64,000 bases of DNA from Selaginella moellendorffii. Taxonomy: Eukaryota; Streptophyta; Lycopodiopsida; Selaginellales; Selaginellaceae. Under the pieces are notes generated by a model, which was not told where the DNA came from, made no database searches, and saw only the letters and a program-made list of their open reading frames with translations. Numbering within the stretch: the stretch's first letter is position 1; each line of letters starts with the position of its first letter. Position numbers and translations under genes: made by a program. Of the stretch, positions 21,190 through 36,913 are shown one piece after another. Location of the stretch: the NCBI RefSeq assembly GCF_000143415.4, contig NW_003314268.1, positions 47,511-111,510 on the forward strand, in the 5' to 3' direction.

Positions 21190-21490
21190 TCAAGTGTTGA
21201 GAACAATCCCGAGAGTGAGATTCAAGCAGCATCCAGTGGAAGAGGTCGAGAATGTCAGCCTTGCAGTGCTGGTACCTGGAGCAAGTCAAGATTACAATGC
21301 TCCACCCACCTTGGCATCAAGCAAGCTTCCACCATGCTCACCAGCGTGTTTACCTCACAATCCCCTGAGATGGCTCCTAGGGTCTGGAACACGCCATGAG
21401 CACTTTGATGACAGCCTTGAACAAAAGAAGCGCAGCCCCTTGATGCCCGGCTTGGGCATATTTGTCCACACCAGCAGTTTGGAAGATAAG
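21190..21490 (-). pseudogene. Probable PPR gene relic
   Basis: On the minus strand one frame reads KYAQAGHQGAALLLFKAV and, in a shifted frame directly after, VFQTLGAISGDCE and NTLVSMVEAC. These fit the YAQNGH..AL.LF and ..TFVSVL.AC blocks of plant PPR repeats. Stops and the frame shift make it a relic. The match is short and I am not certain of it. Confidence 0.35.
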
Positions 21491-21539
21491 CATGAATATA
21501 CTCTAACCCAAAAAATGAGCCCTTTTGTGTGATCACGTT

Positions 21540-22031
21540 TCGCAGCTCAATCAATCAACTAAGGGCTGTTCCCCAAAACTCTCTCGTTGGTGCTGATGAA
21601 TTTTTGGATGGCTATGACAAGGATTATTATTAGAATGAGGTCAACTAAGGAGCACTAAACATCAGCAGGAGACCAACTTGGTATCAGCAGTTACGGTAAA
21701 AAGTATAAGATTGTTGTAACCTGTAAGCATCATCATCCAGGCCAGCGGTCCAATGCTCTTGGCCTTGGATCATTGCCAGTAAATATTACAAGCTGAGATG
21801 ACCACTCCAACTCCGTGTTGCATTGTGACAAGCAACAGCACATTGTCTAGCTGACTGTGGGTGCAATGAGCAAACCCCACAATATCACATCTTGGACTTC
21901 CATGGTGTTTAAGACTCACCTATTAGATTGACAAGAGAGATCTTGATAGGACCACTTACTCATGAAGGTTTGATTTTGCAATAAAATTGACAGATATATT
22001 TAATATTTTTCCTATTTATACTATATGATAT
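21540..22031. other. Spacer without recognised genes
   Basis: Nothing recognised on either strand; it ends at the gypsy 5' LTR. Confidence 0.5.
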
Positions 22032-22206
22032 TGTGAGGGCCAAGTGTACGGCTACAATGCCGTATACTAATATTAGTGTAGTGAGATTTTGGTAGCCATC
22101 GGATTGGTTTCAATCCGGACCACTCGCTCTTATATATAAGCTAGGGTTTTTGGGCTAATGGATATGCACATTTCTGTATTCCCTTTTCATATTCCATGCA
22201 CTCACA
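22032..22206 (+). repeat. 5' LTR (175 bp)
   Basis: TG...CA ends, with TATATATAAG near 22130. It pairs with the repeat at 25106-25280; several substitutions and small indels separate the two, so the insertion is not recent. Confidence 0.92.
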
Positions 22207-22439
22207 TTGGTGGAGTTGAGGGGCACCTTTGATTGTCCCTGGGGAGTGCTTGGATTTGGGATTTCGGTTTAGATCTAGCTTTTGCATCGTTTAGATCTAA
22301 CTTTTTCCATTTCCTTTATTTTGTTCTTTCCTTTCAGGATTTTGGTTTAGATCTAGCTTTTTGCATTGTCTAGATCTACCATTTCCTTCCAGCTTTTTGT
22401 CATTTCTCTTCTTTTGTTCTTTCTTTTTCGTTCATCTTC

Positions 22440-23292
22440 ATGGCAGATCAGCAATCTCCTCCTTTGACTCTAGAGCAGCAGTTGGTTCAATTGCTTGATG
22501 CTATATGCTTGCAATTGAACAACCAAACTCAATTGATGGCGGCATTCACGGCACGTGGTCCAACTCCTCCTGCTCTTGATGCCAATCCTTACGTTCGGCC
22601 GGAGTTCTTTCGTGGGAATCCTGGGGATGATGTGTACTATTGGTTTGATCACTTCACGGTGATTGCCACATATCATTCTTGGGATGATGCTCGACGTTTG
22701 CGTGAGTTCCCCACATGTCTCCAAGGGATGGCATTGCAGTGGTACAATGGATTGAGCGCAGCCACTCATGGGGATTGGAATGTTCTTCTGGATGTCTTCA
22801 AACGTGCATTCGAACATGCCAACGATTATGATGATGCCTTTCAACAATTGCATTGTCTTCACTAAGGGCCATCTGAGTCAGTGATGCAATTTGGCATTCG
22901 TTTCTGAAGTCTTTTGCTTCGTGCGGAGCCCAATATGTCGGAGCGGATCAAGCTAGGAATGTTGTGGCCAGCACTTCGTCAAGATCTTGTCGAACTTGTG
23001 CATGCACTTGCTCCTGCCACCCTTGACGATGCTCTTCGCTTGACACAACATTATGAAACGTCACCTCTTCCACTTCTCGCTACATGTCCTTCAGCTCCAC
23101 TTCCTATGAATGATGGTCCTGTTCCAATGGAGGTTGATGCTGCTGCTACTCGAGTCCAAAGACAAGAGCGAGGACATGGTCGTGGCCGTGATATTCGTTG
23201 CTGGGCGTGTGATGAAGTTGGTCATACTTATCGGCGTTGTCGGTGCTTTCCGGATTGGCGACCTCCACTTCCTGGGTGGAGACCTTGGCGTA
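22440..23292 (+). pseudogene. Gypsy gag with zinc knuckle, interrupted
   Basis: The first frame (22440-22865) shows RPEFFRGNPGDDVYYWFDHF and WYNGLSAATHGDW of the capsid. A stop after QLHCLH and another just before LLLRAEPNMSE break it, then the frame runs on to a CX2CX4HX4C knuckle (CWACDEVGHTYRRC). The coding sequence then jumps straight into RNase H. Confidence 0.85.
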
Positions 23293-25073
23293 TATAAGCC
23301 GTACGTTACAACCAGCAAAGGTGAACTACTCCACGACAGAGAAGGAGTGTTTAGCAGTAGTTTGGGGTTTCGAGAAACTTCATGCATATCTACATGGTTC
23401 TCAGACATTACTTGAAGGTGACCATATTGCCGTTACTTCATTGATGAAGCGGAAGAACTTGGTTGGTCGTACTGTGCGGTGGGCTTTGAAGCTTCAAATA
23501 TAAGATTTTGATGTTGTTCATCGCCCAGGGAGTTTTATGGCTGATGCTGATGCCCTTTCTCGAGCTCCTCTTCCTTCTCCACTTTTTTCTCATGTTTCTG
23601 ATGAGCCTATTGTTCCAGCATCTATGGATTTTCTAGACGAGGATTCTATGCCATCGGCAGTTGCTATACTTGACGTTCAGTGTCCACAAGGCGCAGAGCA
23701 AGATCTACCTTCTCTTGATGAGGTTCGCGAGGCTCAAAAGATTGAGCTGTGGATTTGAAGGCTTCAAGATGTGTTTGAGAATCCTATCACTTGATGATGA
23801 CTTGCCTTTCCAGCATTTACATTCTCAATATCACCTTAAAGATGGTCTTCTTTATTTTGTGGGGACGGATCCTGATGATCATTTACAGCTGGTGGTGCCT
23901 TCTATCTTTATTCCACAATTTCTCCATGCCTACCATGATTCTCCTATTCTATGTGGGCATATGGGACATTGTTGTGTGACCGAGAAGCTGTGCAGGTCTT
24001 TCTATTGGCCGGAGATGCGACGTGATGTTATCCGGTATGTGCGTAGCTGCGTTTGGTGCTAAGCTCGTAATACTCCCCTTTGTGCTACAGAAGGACGGTT
24101 GGAGTCAATTGCAATTTCCCGTCTATTTGAGTTGGTGGCATTTGATCTTATAGGACCTTTTCCACGGTTGACTGTTGGCAATGAGTATGTTATTATTGCT
24201 TTTGACTACTTGACTCGTTGGGTGGAAGTTGGTGCTCTTGCTAGCGCCTCTGCAATTGCTGTTGGATACTTCCTCCTCAATCAAGTGGTGTTCAAGCATT
24301 CTTGTCCAAAGCGGATTCTTTCGGATAATGGTCTTGCATTTATGGCTGAGGTATTTCATGTTTTGACGTCTCGGTTGGGGATACGCCACACTTTCACGAG
24401 TGCTTATCATCCACAATCAGACGGTCTGGTGGAACGGCTCGTTCGGACATTCAAAGGGATGATTGTGAAATATGTGAACTTTCAGCATTCGGATTGGGAT
24501 GGTTATTTGCCATCTCTTTCGTATGCCTATGTCACAGAGGTGTAGAGTTCTGTTGGTGCTTCACCATATAAACTTCTATATGGTCATGATCCAATATTAC
24601 TAACGGAGCTGGGTTTACCTTCGGGATTGCCATGAGCTCCCGATGCTAGGTCATGGGATTAATATTTGATGAGCATTCTTCCACTTATCTGAGCAGAGTC
24701 TGCCGAACACTTAGGCCGCATACAAATGGGACAACAACGGCACTACAACTCCCGTTATTGTCCACCTGCGAAGTACAAAGTGGATGATTTGGTGTTAGTC
24801 CGTTTTCCCCATCTTACGGTATGTGGTTTATCTAACTTAAAGGGGCTTCTTGTGTAGTGGAAAGGGCCGTATCGGGTGTTGTGGCAAGTTGGACCACAAG
24901 TTTATGAGGTTCGGCATGACATTCAGCAAGCCGATCCTCCAGAGATTGTGCATGTGCAACAGCTGAAACGCTTCGTACAAAGGGATCAGGAGGAGTTAAT
25001 ACCACCCACGGATCTGCCGATGCCGCCTCCTGACGTTCTTCCAGATCCCGGCTCATCTACAAGAGAACCCTGA
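23285..25073 (+). pseudogene. Gypsy RNase H C-terminal part and integrase
   Basis: SRTLQPAKVNYSTTEKECLA and HRPGSFMADADALSRA are RNase H. Integrase follows with an H-H-C-C domain, FDLIGPF, SDNG and DGLVERL, then the C-terminal GPYRVLWQVG and EIVHVQQLKRF blocks. Stops at about 23501, 23758, 24063 and 24543 interrupt the frame. Protease and reverse transcriptase are absent; the deletion junction lies at about 23285-23292. Confidence 0.88.
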
Positions 25074-25105
25074 TGGTCTTCCATTATTCCGAGAGGAGGG
25101 GATGA

Positions 25106-25280
25106 TGTGAGGGCCAAGTGTACGGCTATGATGTTGTATACTAATATTAGCGTAGTAGATTTTGGTAGCCATTGGATTGATTTCAATCCGGACCACTCGC
25201 TCCTATATATAAAATAAGGTTTTTGGGCTAATTGATATGCACATTTTCTGTATCCCCTTTCCATATTCCAAGCACTCACA
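25106..25280 (+). repeat. 3' LTR (175 bp)
   Basis: Partner of 22032-22206, same length and same ends. Confidence 0.92.
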
Positions 25281-25758
25281 ACATGATTTAGTTTTTTTAA
25301 ATATATAAAACTAGGATTATTAGGTAGTAAAAAATTTATCTAATAAATATGAAAAGAATGGGGTAAGTATTTAAAAGGCTTTGCTATATATGCACATTTG
25401 CGGTAATAAAAAGTTTATACTGACAAAGAAATAATGAAAATTCAAAATTATGAAATGTTATAATTTAGGCAAGAATTAGTCTTTAAAAGAACATTCAGCA
25501 ATGAATAAAAGATTTCTCAAAAGTGTTTGTTTAATCATATAGTAACAAAGCATTAGCTTCTCATTACTATTTCTATACTTTTAGTTTATACTTGTTTTCT
25601 GTAAATTTGTAAAACATATTTCTAAACAGAAGCTTCCATAAACATGAAAGGAGAATTTAAAAGATAATATTTTAATAAAAAGGCTAATCTTCCATTCGAC
25701 GAAATTTCTGGAGCAAGATGCTTTATTTACGCAACCTGTCTTGAAAACCGTCCGTGTT

Positions 25759-26497
25759 TTAGGCAGCCCCGGTAACACTCTTCCTGTAATGCTCAACGGA
25801 TTCAGTAACCTTGTCATCGCTTGGAGTGGATATCTTGATCGCGTCCACGGAATTTACAGCGTCCACCCACTTGTAGAGATTGGGCCATTCTTCCGGGCCT
25901 GGAAGCACGAATCCTCCCACTTTCTGGTAGCCTTTGAACCAGCAGATGAATGGAGCCAGACCAACATCTGCAAAGTTCATAGCATCGCCGCCAAAGAAAG
26001 GCTTGCCTGGAGCGATGGTGCCGAGAGCTTCATCGATTTTCATCAGAGCCCACTTGAAGTCCTCGCCGGCTTTCTTGTGCTCCTCCCCCATAGCTCGTAT
26101 GAGTCGGTCCCCAGCGTCATGGAGCTGTTGGTAAGGAAAAATCTGGTTTTGATCAACCCGGAAGAAGCAACAAGTTTACCTTTTTGTCACCAAAGTCTGC
26201 CCAGAAGCGAGCCACAGCCTTTTCGTATGGATCTTCCGGGAGGAGCTTGTGAGAACCGGGCCACACACTGTCAATGTAGTCGACGATGACAAGAGACTCG
26301 CAGATAGGCTTGCCGTTGTGGATGAGAACCGGAATCTTCGTATAGATTGGATTTGCCTCGAGAAGCTCCTTGCTCTTGTTGGACAAACTCTCCTCCTGGT
26401 AATCGTAGGACACCCCTTTCAGATCCAGCGCATAGTGGACTCTCAAGCCAAACATACTCGGCCAGAAGTTCAAGAGCTTCACACTGTCTTTCGACAT
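25759..26497 (-). CDS. Tau-class glutathione S-transferase, copy 1
   Basis: Two exons, 26180-26497 and 25759-26124, with a 55-bp GT-AG intron, give 227 residues, the usual tau GST length. The N-terminal thioredoxin-like domain has WPSMFGLRV with the Ser used to activate glutathione, and the glutathione-contact motifs [15 protein letters not shown]. The C-terminal helical domain has PFFGGDAMNFADVGLAPF. The intron position at DKK is typical of this class. The enzyme would conjugate glutathione to electrophiles in the cytosol. I chose the ATG at 26497 because MSKDSVKLL aligns with family starts; an upstream in-frame ATG at 26536 adds 13 residues. The last 25 residues differ clearly from copy 2. 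Confidence 0.9.
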
Positions 26498-27054
26498 GGC
26501 TACTACTCGCACAAAAGAGAAACTCAGAAAATACAAGGCACAACGTACCAGTTCTCTGAAGATATATGCCGCCGGTGGATATTCGTTAAGGCACCTTAGA
26601 AGTCTCTAAGTTAGAGGCTTTTGTACGGGTAAATAGTTAGCAGCCCACGACTCCAGCGTGCCTGCCACAAAAGATCAGAAAACTTGTCGTGACCTCTATA
26701 AACACCAACCCTTCTGACGGTCTCGCGCCAATCCTCGAGTCAAGATTATGTTTGCGGTAGATTCTTGCGTTATCTCCTACAGAAGGGAAAAGAAGTGTGA
26801 GAAATTAACTTGCGGTTCAAGTACCTTTCTGGTGACAGCTTAAAACAATCCGTAGGTGTAATTTGGTCCTCTGATACGACTCTTGTCTCGGAGTGAGGCA
26901 TCAGTGTCTGTCTGTCTCTGCTGCAAGCAGAAAAGATAAAACGTAAAAGATGACGGGACAAAGACTCGAGTGTCAGACATCTATATTTTATACAGCGAAG
27001 CGAACAAATGAGAGGTGTTAAACCATACCTCGGCTCTAGAGAGGTGTGCGTGCG

Positions 27055-28027
27055 TTATCTGAGGACCAAGAGCGAGATCACCAGCAGCACCACGACTAAG
27101 CCGAGCTTGAGTTTGAAGGCTTCCCAAGTCTCACTCAGTAGATTTGGAGGCAACGGCGTTCCAAAGCTGACGGCAGGATCAGGAGCAACAGCAGCATCAT
27201 CCGTTGGCTCCTTCTTAGTTTGTCTCGGCCACCACCACATTATGAAGCTCTTCACAAGTCGGAAAGCTGGACGCACTGGCACTGAAGGAAACTTGAGCCT
27301 GATCTTGAAAAACTTGCTAAAATCAGGGTGGCTCCGTCTCTCAGCCGCTGGCGGTTTAGGCGCTGCTGCTGCTCTCGGGACTGCGTCTGGCGCTGTGTAG
27401 CGTAGGTTTTGCTCCCAAAAATTTATAAATTCCCTCTGCTCGAACAAAACTTGTTCCTGAAAGACACGCATCATGGCTTAACTGAAAACTGAAAACAGAA
27501 ACTCCTTTCCTTACCTTGTCAGCTACAGTCGTATACAATCCTTTGTGTATCTTTGTTATCTTCTTCTTCAACTCCTTTCGAATGGGAAAAAATCGGCCAA
27601 TTCCAAGAACTCGTGCTAGGAACCTCCATCCGGACGACAGTTCCTCAGAATCAGTTCCATCTTCCTCGATCTCACTCACGTCCCCGGCCTTAGACGGGTT
27701 TCCAACTGGAGCCAGCATCACAACACCTGTGCATGCAAAACAAGCCAGGTTCAAAAATTCGCATCAACTCTTTCAGGCTTTTACCTTTCTAGATAATGCA
27801 GAAAGCAGAGATCACACCTGATAGTCGCTCTGGAATATATCTGATTGCTGCCCACGCATAGGGACCGCCACCAGGATGTACCAGCAACCAAAACCTCTCG
27901 CCGAGTCTCAGTGCGTTGGCAATGAGTTCCATGTCCTGTGCGGAAGAGTTAAATGTTCTATTGGGATTAGGATCACTCAGCCCGAATCCCGGCAAGTCGT
28001 ATGTGATCAGACAAACTTGAAACTGTT
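27055..28027 (-). pseudogene. Hydrolase-like gene, 5'-truncated duplicate
   Basis: Exons equivalent to the last three of the gene at 31231-32933 are present (27055-27456, 27515-27726 and 27818-28027), almost identical and with intact splice sites. The first two exons and the start of exon 3 are missing because the duplication ends at 28027. It therefore has no normal start. Confidence 0.85.
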
Positions 28028-29374
28028 ACTAGTAGACTATAGAGAAAAGAAAGAGAACTAGTGTTTCATTTTACAACTCAGAACTGTGAGATAAATATTG
28101 TGTCAGGTGATGCTATAATGATAATAGTATAATCCATTAAGTAAATAAAACTTTTCAAAGTTTGATGTATTTTTTTTTCTGTCACTTTCTAGTTTTGTAA
28201 CAAATGTGCTTCTATTGTTCTTTTCAAGATTTTTTTTTTCATAACTAGCATACTTTGTACTCTTTATTTTTATATAATCTTCTCAAGGTCTTTTATTTCT
28301 CTATGAAGGGATATTCAAGAGTTTAACACTTCAAAGCCCTACAATCAATTTATATATTGTTTCAAGAACTTTGAGTGGAAGTAATAATAAAAATTTGAGT
28401 TGAAAACTATTGATTTTTCTTCCATTGTCTTCATATAGGTAAAACAATTTGGTAATAATTGAATCAAAAGAGAAAATATATAATTATTATTGTAAATCAT
28501 GTTGTAGTGGATAAAATCCTTTCAAAAGCAATGAATTATAATATAAACACTTACACTTACAATAATGAGATATGTCTTTATAGTAATATTCTTGCTTTAA
28601 CATATTTCTTTTGCTCTCTCTATTTTGAAAAAAAGTAATGGCAAGGTGATACTATTAGATAAAAGAAAACTTTTAAAGATTTTTGCATCTAAATATTTAT
28701 TAAAGGCAGTAATCAAAATTAAACACTGCTTCAAGTTACTTCAAACCCAACTGCCATCACGAATTGATCATATTTAATTCATGCAAGCTACCAAATATGA
28801 GTTACCCTTAAATTTAAAGGTATTTAATTTCTTTATGGTTTACACAAAGTTAAATTATGTGTGAATTAAGTATTTTAGTGTAAATATAAACTCCAAGCTA
28901 ATTTAGAAACTTAACAATTGAATTATTAGCCTCTTTTATGTATATAATTGAATGATGTTTTTGTTTTTTTTTCATTTTTACAATTTCCTCCAAATATATT
29001 TGGCAAAACATAGAAAAACTTGAAATGAGATTAGATGGTAGAAACATGGAATATGGAGTATGAAATATAGAGTAAGAAGAATTAGATAGTAAAAGTGTAG
29101 TTATTACAAAGATTAAAGCTTGAGAAGTATTTTTAAAAAATAATAATTCTTAACACACTTATTTTAAAAAATTAATAATGAAAGTTAAATATTAATTAAA
29201 ATAAATACACCATTAAAAATATTCATTTCAGAGGTAGAGCTCGTCAAAAGTGGCAATTCTTAATGTTTTCTTAACCTTTATAAATAAAATAATATTTATA
29301 TAAGAAAATAAAAAAAATTATAACATATATCTTTAATATATATCTTTATAAAAATGAACTTGACTTAAGCTAGT
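28028..29374. other. AT-rich spacer between duplication units
   Basis: No supported coding sequence, terminal repeats or RNA gene seen. Confidence 0.6.
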
Positions 29375-32203
<2,829 letters not shown>

Positions 32204-32933
32204 CCAGCAAAGAATCGTTCAGTCCGGGAATGCCTACAAAAAAAATCATATGTTAGCACAAGTTGGAGAGAAAAGGCGCACAAAAGGACATGGTACCTGT
32301 CTCTCTAAAAGCTGTTAATCCCCGTACCACTAATCCAGAGTGCTTGGATTTTTCTACACTGACCCCTAGCTCTCTGTAAGCTATGTACCTCCCATCTGGT
32401 AGCAGGAGCCGCTTGGACGGTGTTTTCTCGGGTTCTACTTGTTCTTGGACAACTTCCACGATTCTAAAGAGTCGAAAGCCCGTTCTAAAGCCTGCATTGT
32501 CAAACCAGTGGTGATTAAAGCAAAGCAAAGGAGATCTAGCCTACTTTTTCTTTTCCTCACCTAGAAATACGAAGCACACGAGTAGCATCGCGACGCTGGG
32601 CATCCATAGCGAGCTTCGGTCCTGGGGAAGATTCCTGACGCCACTGCCCAGCCACTGGAGAACGCGCATCCATACGCTGCTTCCCTGTTGTTGTTGTTGC
32701 TGCCGCTGCTGCTGCTCCCGGCCCGCTCTTCTTTCTCCCTCGCGAGGCGCCTCGAAATAGCTGATGATCCTATCGAGAAAATCCACAAACGCTCCCAGAT
32801 ACCTGAGGAATGCCTGCAAGAGGAGCTCGATCGCATCGATGCTCCAGGCACTCCAATCTCGTTGCTGCTGCTGGAATCTTGCCGGAGCTGCTGGCGCTGG
32901 ATCGACGTCGTCATCGTCGTCGTCGCGATCCAT

Positions 32934-33625
32934 CCGGCCGACCTAAATAAACCCCCAAAACCCTTCTTCTACACACACAGCTCTACGTGGGAAAGTGTTT
33001 GAAAATTTCTTTCTCTTTTTCCTCTCTTTACTGCTTGAGATCAACGGCTCGGAGCGCGTGTTGTTTGAATCCGTCTAGATCCAACGGTTGCTCCCGAATC
33101 TAGGGCTCTTTGGGACGGAAGCTCTGCCGCGATCTAGAGGTCCCGAGCTCTTGCGTCTCGATTCGCTCCCATTCTCGATCGATCTCCGCGAAATATTGCC
33201 CGGCGAGCGAGATTTCGAGGCGATTGATCGATCTTTGCCTATGTCGGTTACGGTGAAACAGGACAAGCGGCCAATCTTGTCCGATATGAGAGATTTTTCT
33301 TTCTGACTTGTGGTAGATCCATCGCTGCGCTGCTCTTCCGAGATCCAGAGAGGCCAAGAATCGTGCTCGGCAAAATTGGAGGGAAATCGACTGTATTTTG
33401 CTATTTTGTTCTTGAGATTAGGTTTGAGAGCTTAGGTCAGTGTGACCTAGAAGACTTCCACGAACAGGCGACGCGCGCAGGGATCCAGACGCCGGATCTA
33501 TCGCCCAGGGAACAGAGATCTAGGAAAGACGCATCGCAATCTCCTTCTCGGTAGGCATTCTCCCGGAAATCTGCGAGGCGGCAGCTGCTGCTGCTAGCAA
33601 TTCCCTCTCGGCCGGAGGAGCGGCG
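32934..33625. promoter_or_regulatory. Shared upstream region between divergent genes
   Basis: The hydrolase-like gene starts leftwards at 32933 and the zinc-finger gene rightwards at 33626, so these about 690 bases probably hold both promoters and 5' leaders. Small open frames here have no recognisable product. No clear TATA box was identified. Confidence 0.45.
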
Positions 33626-36614
33626 ATGGATTTCGAGCACGATGTGGAGGTGGAGGCGATGGAGAAGAGCGACGATTTCGTGATTACAATCCCGGAGGGC
33701 GATGGTAGTTACGACGAACAGGAGGTAGATGTAGAGCAGGACATAGGTCTCGCGGAGGTTTTGGAATCGCCAGGCGCTGGTGCTGTAGATAGCGAGAAGG
33801 CTGCTAGTTCGGTGAAGGGTTTTGACGACGAGAAGAAGGTGAAAACTTCGAATTCCACGACACAGTGCAACATTGTTCCCTCGGTCGAGGAGGGGGGAGG
33901 CTCCAATGCGTCCAAGGGTGTGGGAAAAGCATATAGGAAGAGGTCCGACTCTGCGGAGGCCAAGAGGAAAGAGTCCGAGGTAACTGGGCATCGCGGTGAT
34001 AAGTCGGCGAAGAGCTTCAAGTCGGATGACGCTGGGAACAAGGAGCGAGGATTTCATCTTAGCGATGTTTTCAAGGGAAGCGAGAATTTGGCGAAAGGTT
34101 TCCAGGCCAGCGACCGGTTGCATTCACTCAAAGTTCCTCAGGCTGTTGTGGCTTTTGCTCAGGCTGCCGCAAAAGTTAATGGTATGTATTGCTTTTCACC
34201 TTTTCTTTTAGTTTCCTGGTTCTAACATCGGTTTGATCTGTCACAGAGATTCCTGGGTGGCCATTGTTGCCGAAGCCGCAGATGAAGAAGTGTGAGAAGT
34301 GCTCCCGCGAGTTCTGTTCCACGCTGAATTATCGCAGGCACATACGATTACATCGTCGTTCGCTGATTGATGATAAGGTAAGAGCTGTTTGGTTTTTAGC
34401 TGTGGTATTTACTGAAATCTGGTTTGGTGTAACAGGATTTGCGGCATGAAAGGTCACAGTTAGCTGCGTATTGGGATAAGGTATGTATGCACAATTGTAT
34501 GAAAGTGTTGAACTAACGCGTGCGTAACTTCCAGCTTACAGCTGAAGAATCCAGTGAAGTCATTTCATTCAAAAATATGGGAATTGAGGTGATTATAGAT
34601 CTCTTTATTGCGAAACCGCCTTATACTTTGTTTTTGCAGAATCTGTCTGGAACGTCAGCCTTTCAAGCCTTAGCATCGTTTGTTCAACACCCTGGCCTGC
34701 AGCCTTATCCTCCTGCCTACATGAAGGCAGGGACAGTCCTTCTCGTAAGTGATTCTATGCTTATCACCTGGTTTTATATTCATTTCTTTTCTGTTGCAGG
34801 AACTTGTACAGAACAAAACTTCTTTATTTCCAATACCGTCGGAAAAGCTTCTTAAAACACTCGATGATGCAAGCGAAGGGACGTTCTTGTGCGGAGGGAC
34901 GTCAATAGCTGTTCAGCGTTTTGTATATCACGGCGATGCGGAAAAAATTGGACTCGAAGATAAAAATGTGGTGGCTTCTATGAGTTTTCTCGTCGAACAG
35001 AAACTGGTAAATTTTTTTGCAAGATGCATATGATAGAATCTAAGCTTCTCTTTCTCTCAGCTGAAAGCGTGGATGGCGGAAAAGAACGTCGAAGCGTTGC
35101 GCTGCGAGAAAGCTCTTGTTGAAGAGGAGGAAGCCGCCCAGCGCAAGTAAGCATCTTCGTGGATTGCGCTTGAAATTTTCATAACGTAATTTTCTTTTAC
35201 AGGCGAGCTAAAGATCTGGAAAGAAAACGTCAGAAGAGAAACAAGCAGAAGGGGCGCAAGGGAGTGGATCAGCCTCCAAATGCTGACATTGATCTGGGCG
35301 ATGAAGAGGTGAATACTCCAAGAACGGGTGACGACGAGGATTATCCGTTTGCGGTGGATAATGGGGAGGGGCCTGTCACCGAAGTCACAGATGAGAATGG
35401 CTTCCTTGTTCTGCTGAGGGACAACCAAGCGGCTACTTGGGAAACTTCTTCTGAAGAGAAGACGGTGATGGAGAACAGTATAGAAATGCTACATGAGGAG
35501 GATCAAGGTCAGGTCGAAGCGGCATTGAAAGACGACAACTTTGTGGATCAAAATATCGGGAGAGTCATCAAGGATCGAAGACGCACAAACTTTTCCTCTG
35601 CTGCAACTTATCGGACGGGTGATAGCTCATATCAAGCTTATTTCCGGCCGAGAAGAACGCAGCACTCGACAAGAATTGATCCATACCAGCAGCACTATCG
35701 CAAGAAACTTGCTGGGGTGTACAGAGGTATTGTGAAGGGATCCAATGGTCGTGTCGTCTGGACGAGGAAAGCCAGCCAACCAAGCAGAACAAAAGATGAT
35801 GACCAGGAAGTAAGTGTTCCCGTGGGTTCGGCGGAAGCTGAGAGTGGCCATACTTTGCTGGTTGGATCATTAAGTGTGCCGCTGGAGGGGCACGTACGAC
35901 GTCCGTGCTCTATATCGGAAGAGAGCAATCTGATGAGCAAGTCTTCGACTCCCGAAATCTTGGAAGGCAGACAGGCAAGCTGGGCCAAGCCAACACCACC
36001 TCTAAAGGTTTGGAAGCCCGTCGGCAAAGTTGGAGATCAAAGTGGTGCGGAAAACTCTCGGAGCATGGTCGAGGACGATGGAACTTTTCCGCCCAAGCTT
36101 AGTGCTGTGGCTCTAAGACCAGCGGTGGACAGTGACAATACGGAAGACGGTGCTGCAGTGGACACAAAGCCGTGCCTTGTGGATCTCCATGCGACGTCGC
36201 CATCCTTCTCTTCCAAGCTGCTGGCAAGCTTTCTCTCTGAAAGTAAGTTACGTTGCTTCCTTCTTAGATGTTGCTAACTTGTGTGATTGCGATCTAGGAT
36301 GGGCCACGGCTGTGGAGCGGAGAAACACCGACGCAAACTTTAAGCACGACAGAACCGGCAAGCGAAGTAAAAACACGAAGGTCTGGCCTATCAACAACGA
36401 CCAGAACTTGGACGCCGAAGCTCCAAAGCTGTCACCGAAAGGCTCTCCGAGCGGGGTTTTGGACGAGGCTTCAAACGCAAATGGAGTTTTGGACAACAGG
36501 CCCAGGAACTTCGTAGGGAACTCTTGTGGCAAGGCCGTGGGACGCTGGCAGCGGAATTCGAAAGACAAACCGGGCGAGCAGAGGTACATGCCGCGTCAAA
36601 TCTCCTTGGCCTAG
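33626..36614 (+). CDS. C2H2 zinc-finger protein of a conserved plant family
   Basis: Nine exons (33626-34181, 34247-34377, 34436-34480, 34535-34588, 34640-34744, 34800-35006, 35061-35146, 35203-36242, 36298-36614) join in frame to 846 residues. The N-terminal 185 residues are acidic and low-complexity. A single C2H2 finger follows (CEKCSREFCSTLNYRRHIRLH without the last two residues fits CX2CX12HX3H, about 201-221). The next block, with AYWDK, a FLCGGTS motif and SFLVEQKLLKAWMAEKN, is conserved in a plant family of unknown function. A basic coiled coil (RAKDLERKRQKRNKQKGRK) comes next, then a long disordered tail. Nuclear or RNA-related roles are plausible but not shown by the sequence. Confidence 0.85.
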
Positions 36615-36913
36615 CAGTGAAGAAGCTCTCCAAGATCACTTTTGAGTCTATACTCCACAGTTTCCAGGTGTGAGAGACTATGAGCTCTAGCTCATAGTTC
36701 GCGTTCTTTGTTCGGGTACGTAAGCTTTGGATTTCTTTTGATAGATCTTTGACTCATATGGCTTTTGTTTGGTATTTTTCTTTTTCCAGAGATGATTTCT
36801 ATACGGTTTTGATTCTTTTGTTTTTCCATTTTCTATATGTTTTGCGGACAGTTTTGGTTCTTTTGTAAAGTTACGAAAAATGAAAATAGATCTAATTAAT
36901 AAGTGTATCATAA

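Larger units (their letters stand above)
22032..25280 (+). mobile_element. Ty3/gypsy element with short LTRs, protease-RT deleted
   Basis: Two 175-bp direct repeats flank gag, RNase H and integrase. They begin with TGTGAGGGCC and end with GCACTCACA, and each contains a TATA stretch. A possible primer site TGGTGGAGTTGAGG follows the 5' LTR, and a purine tract (GAGAGGAGGGGA, 25091-25102) precedes the 3' LTR. No 5-bp target duplication is visible (GATAT versus ACATG). The polymerase core is missing, so the element would need help from a relative. Related decayed copies lie at 5182-5590, 13429-13490, 46480-48092 and 59330-60310. Confidence 0.92.
25289..28027. repeat. Tandem segmental duplication, unit 1
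   Basis: Homologous to about 29375-32203. It carries GST gene 1 and the 3' part of the hydrolase-like gene. The homology stops abruptly at 28027 after AAACTGTT, within the third exon of the hydrolase-like gene. The part from about 26740 to 28027 is nearly identical to unit 2, whereas the GST part and the AT-rich left part differ more. Confidence 0.9.

Noticed and set aside
22027..25285. Target-site duplication of the short-LTR gypsy element
   Set aside because: The flanking pentamers GATAT and ACATG do not match, so none is claimed.
26770..26961. 63-codon frame conserved in both duplication units (also 30946-31137)
   Set aside because: Conserved because the whole segment is nearly identical; no domain or coding signal.
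32688..33002. Leu-rich plus-strand frame
   Set aside because: Antisense of the poly-Gln coding exon of the hydrolase-like gene.
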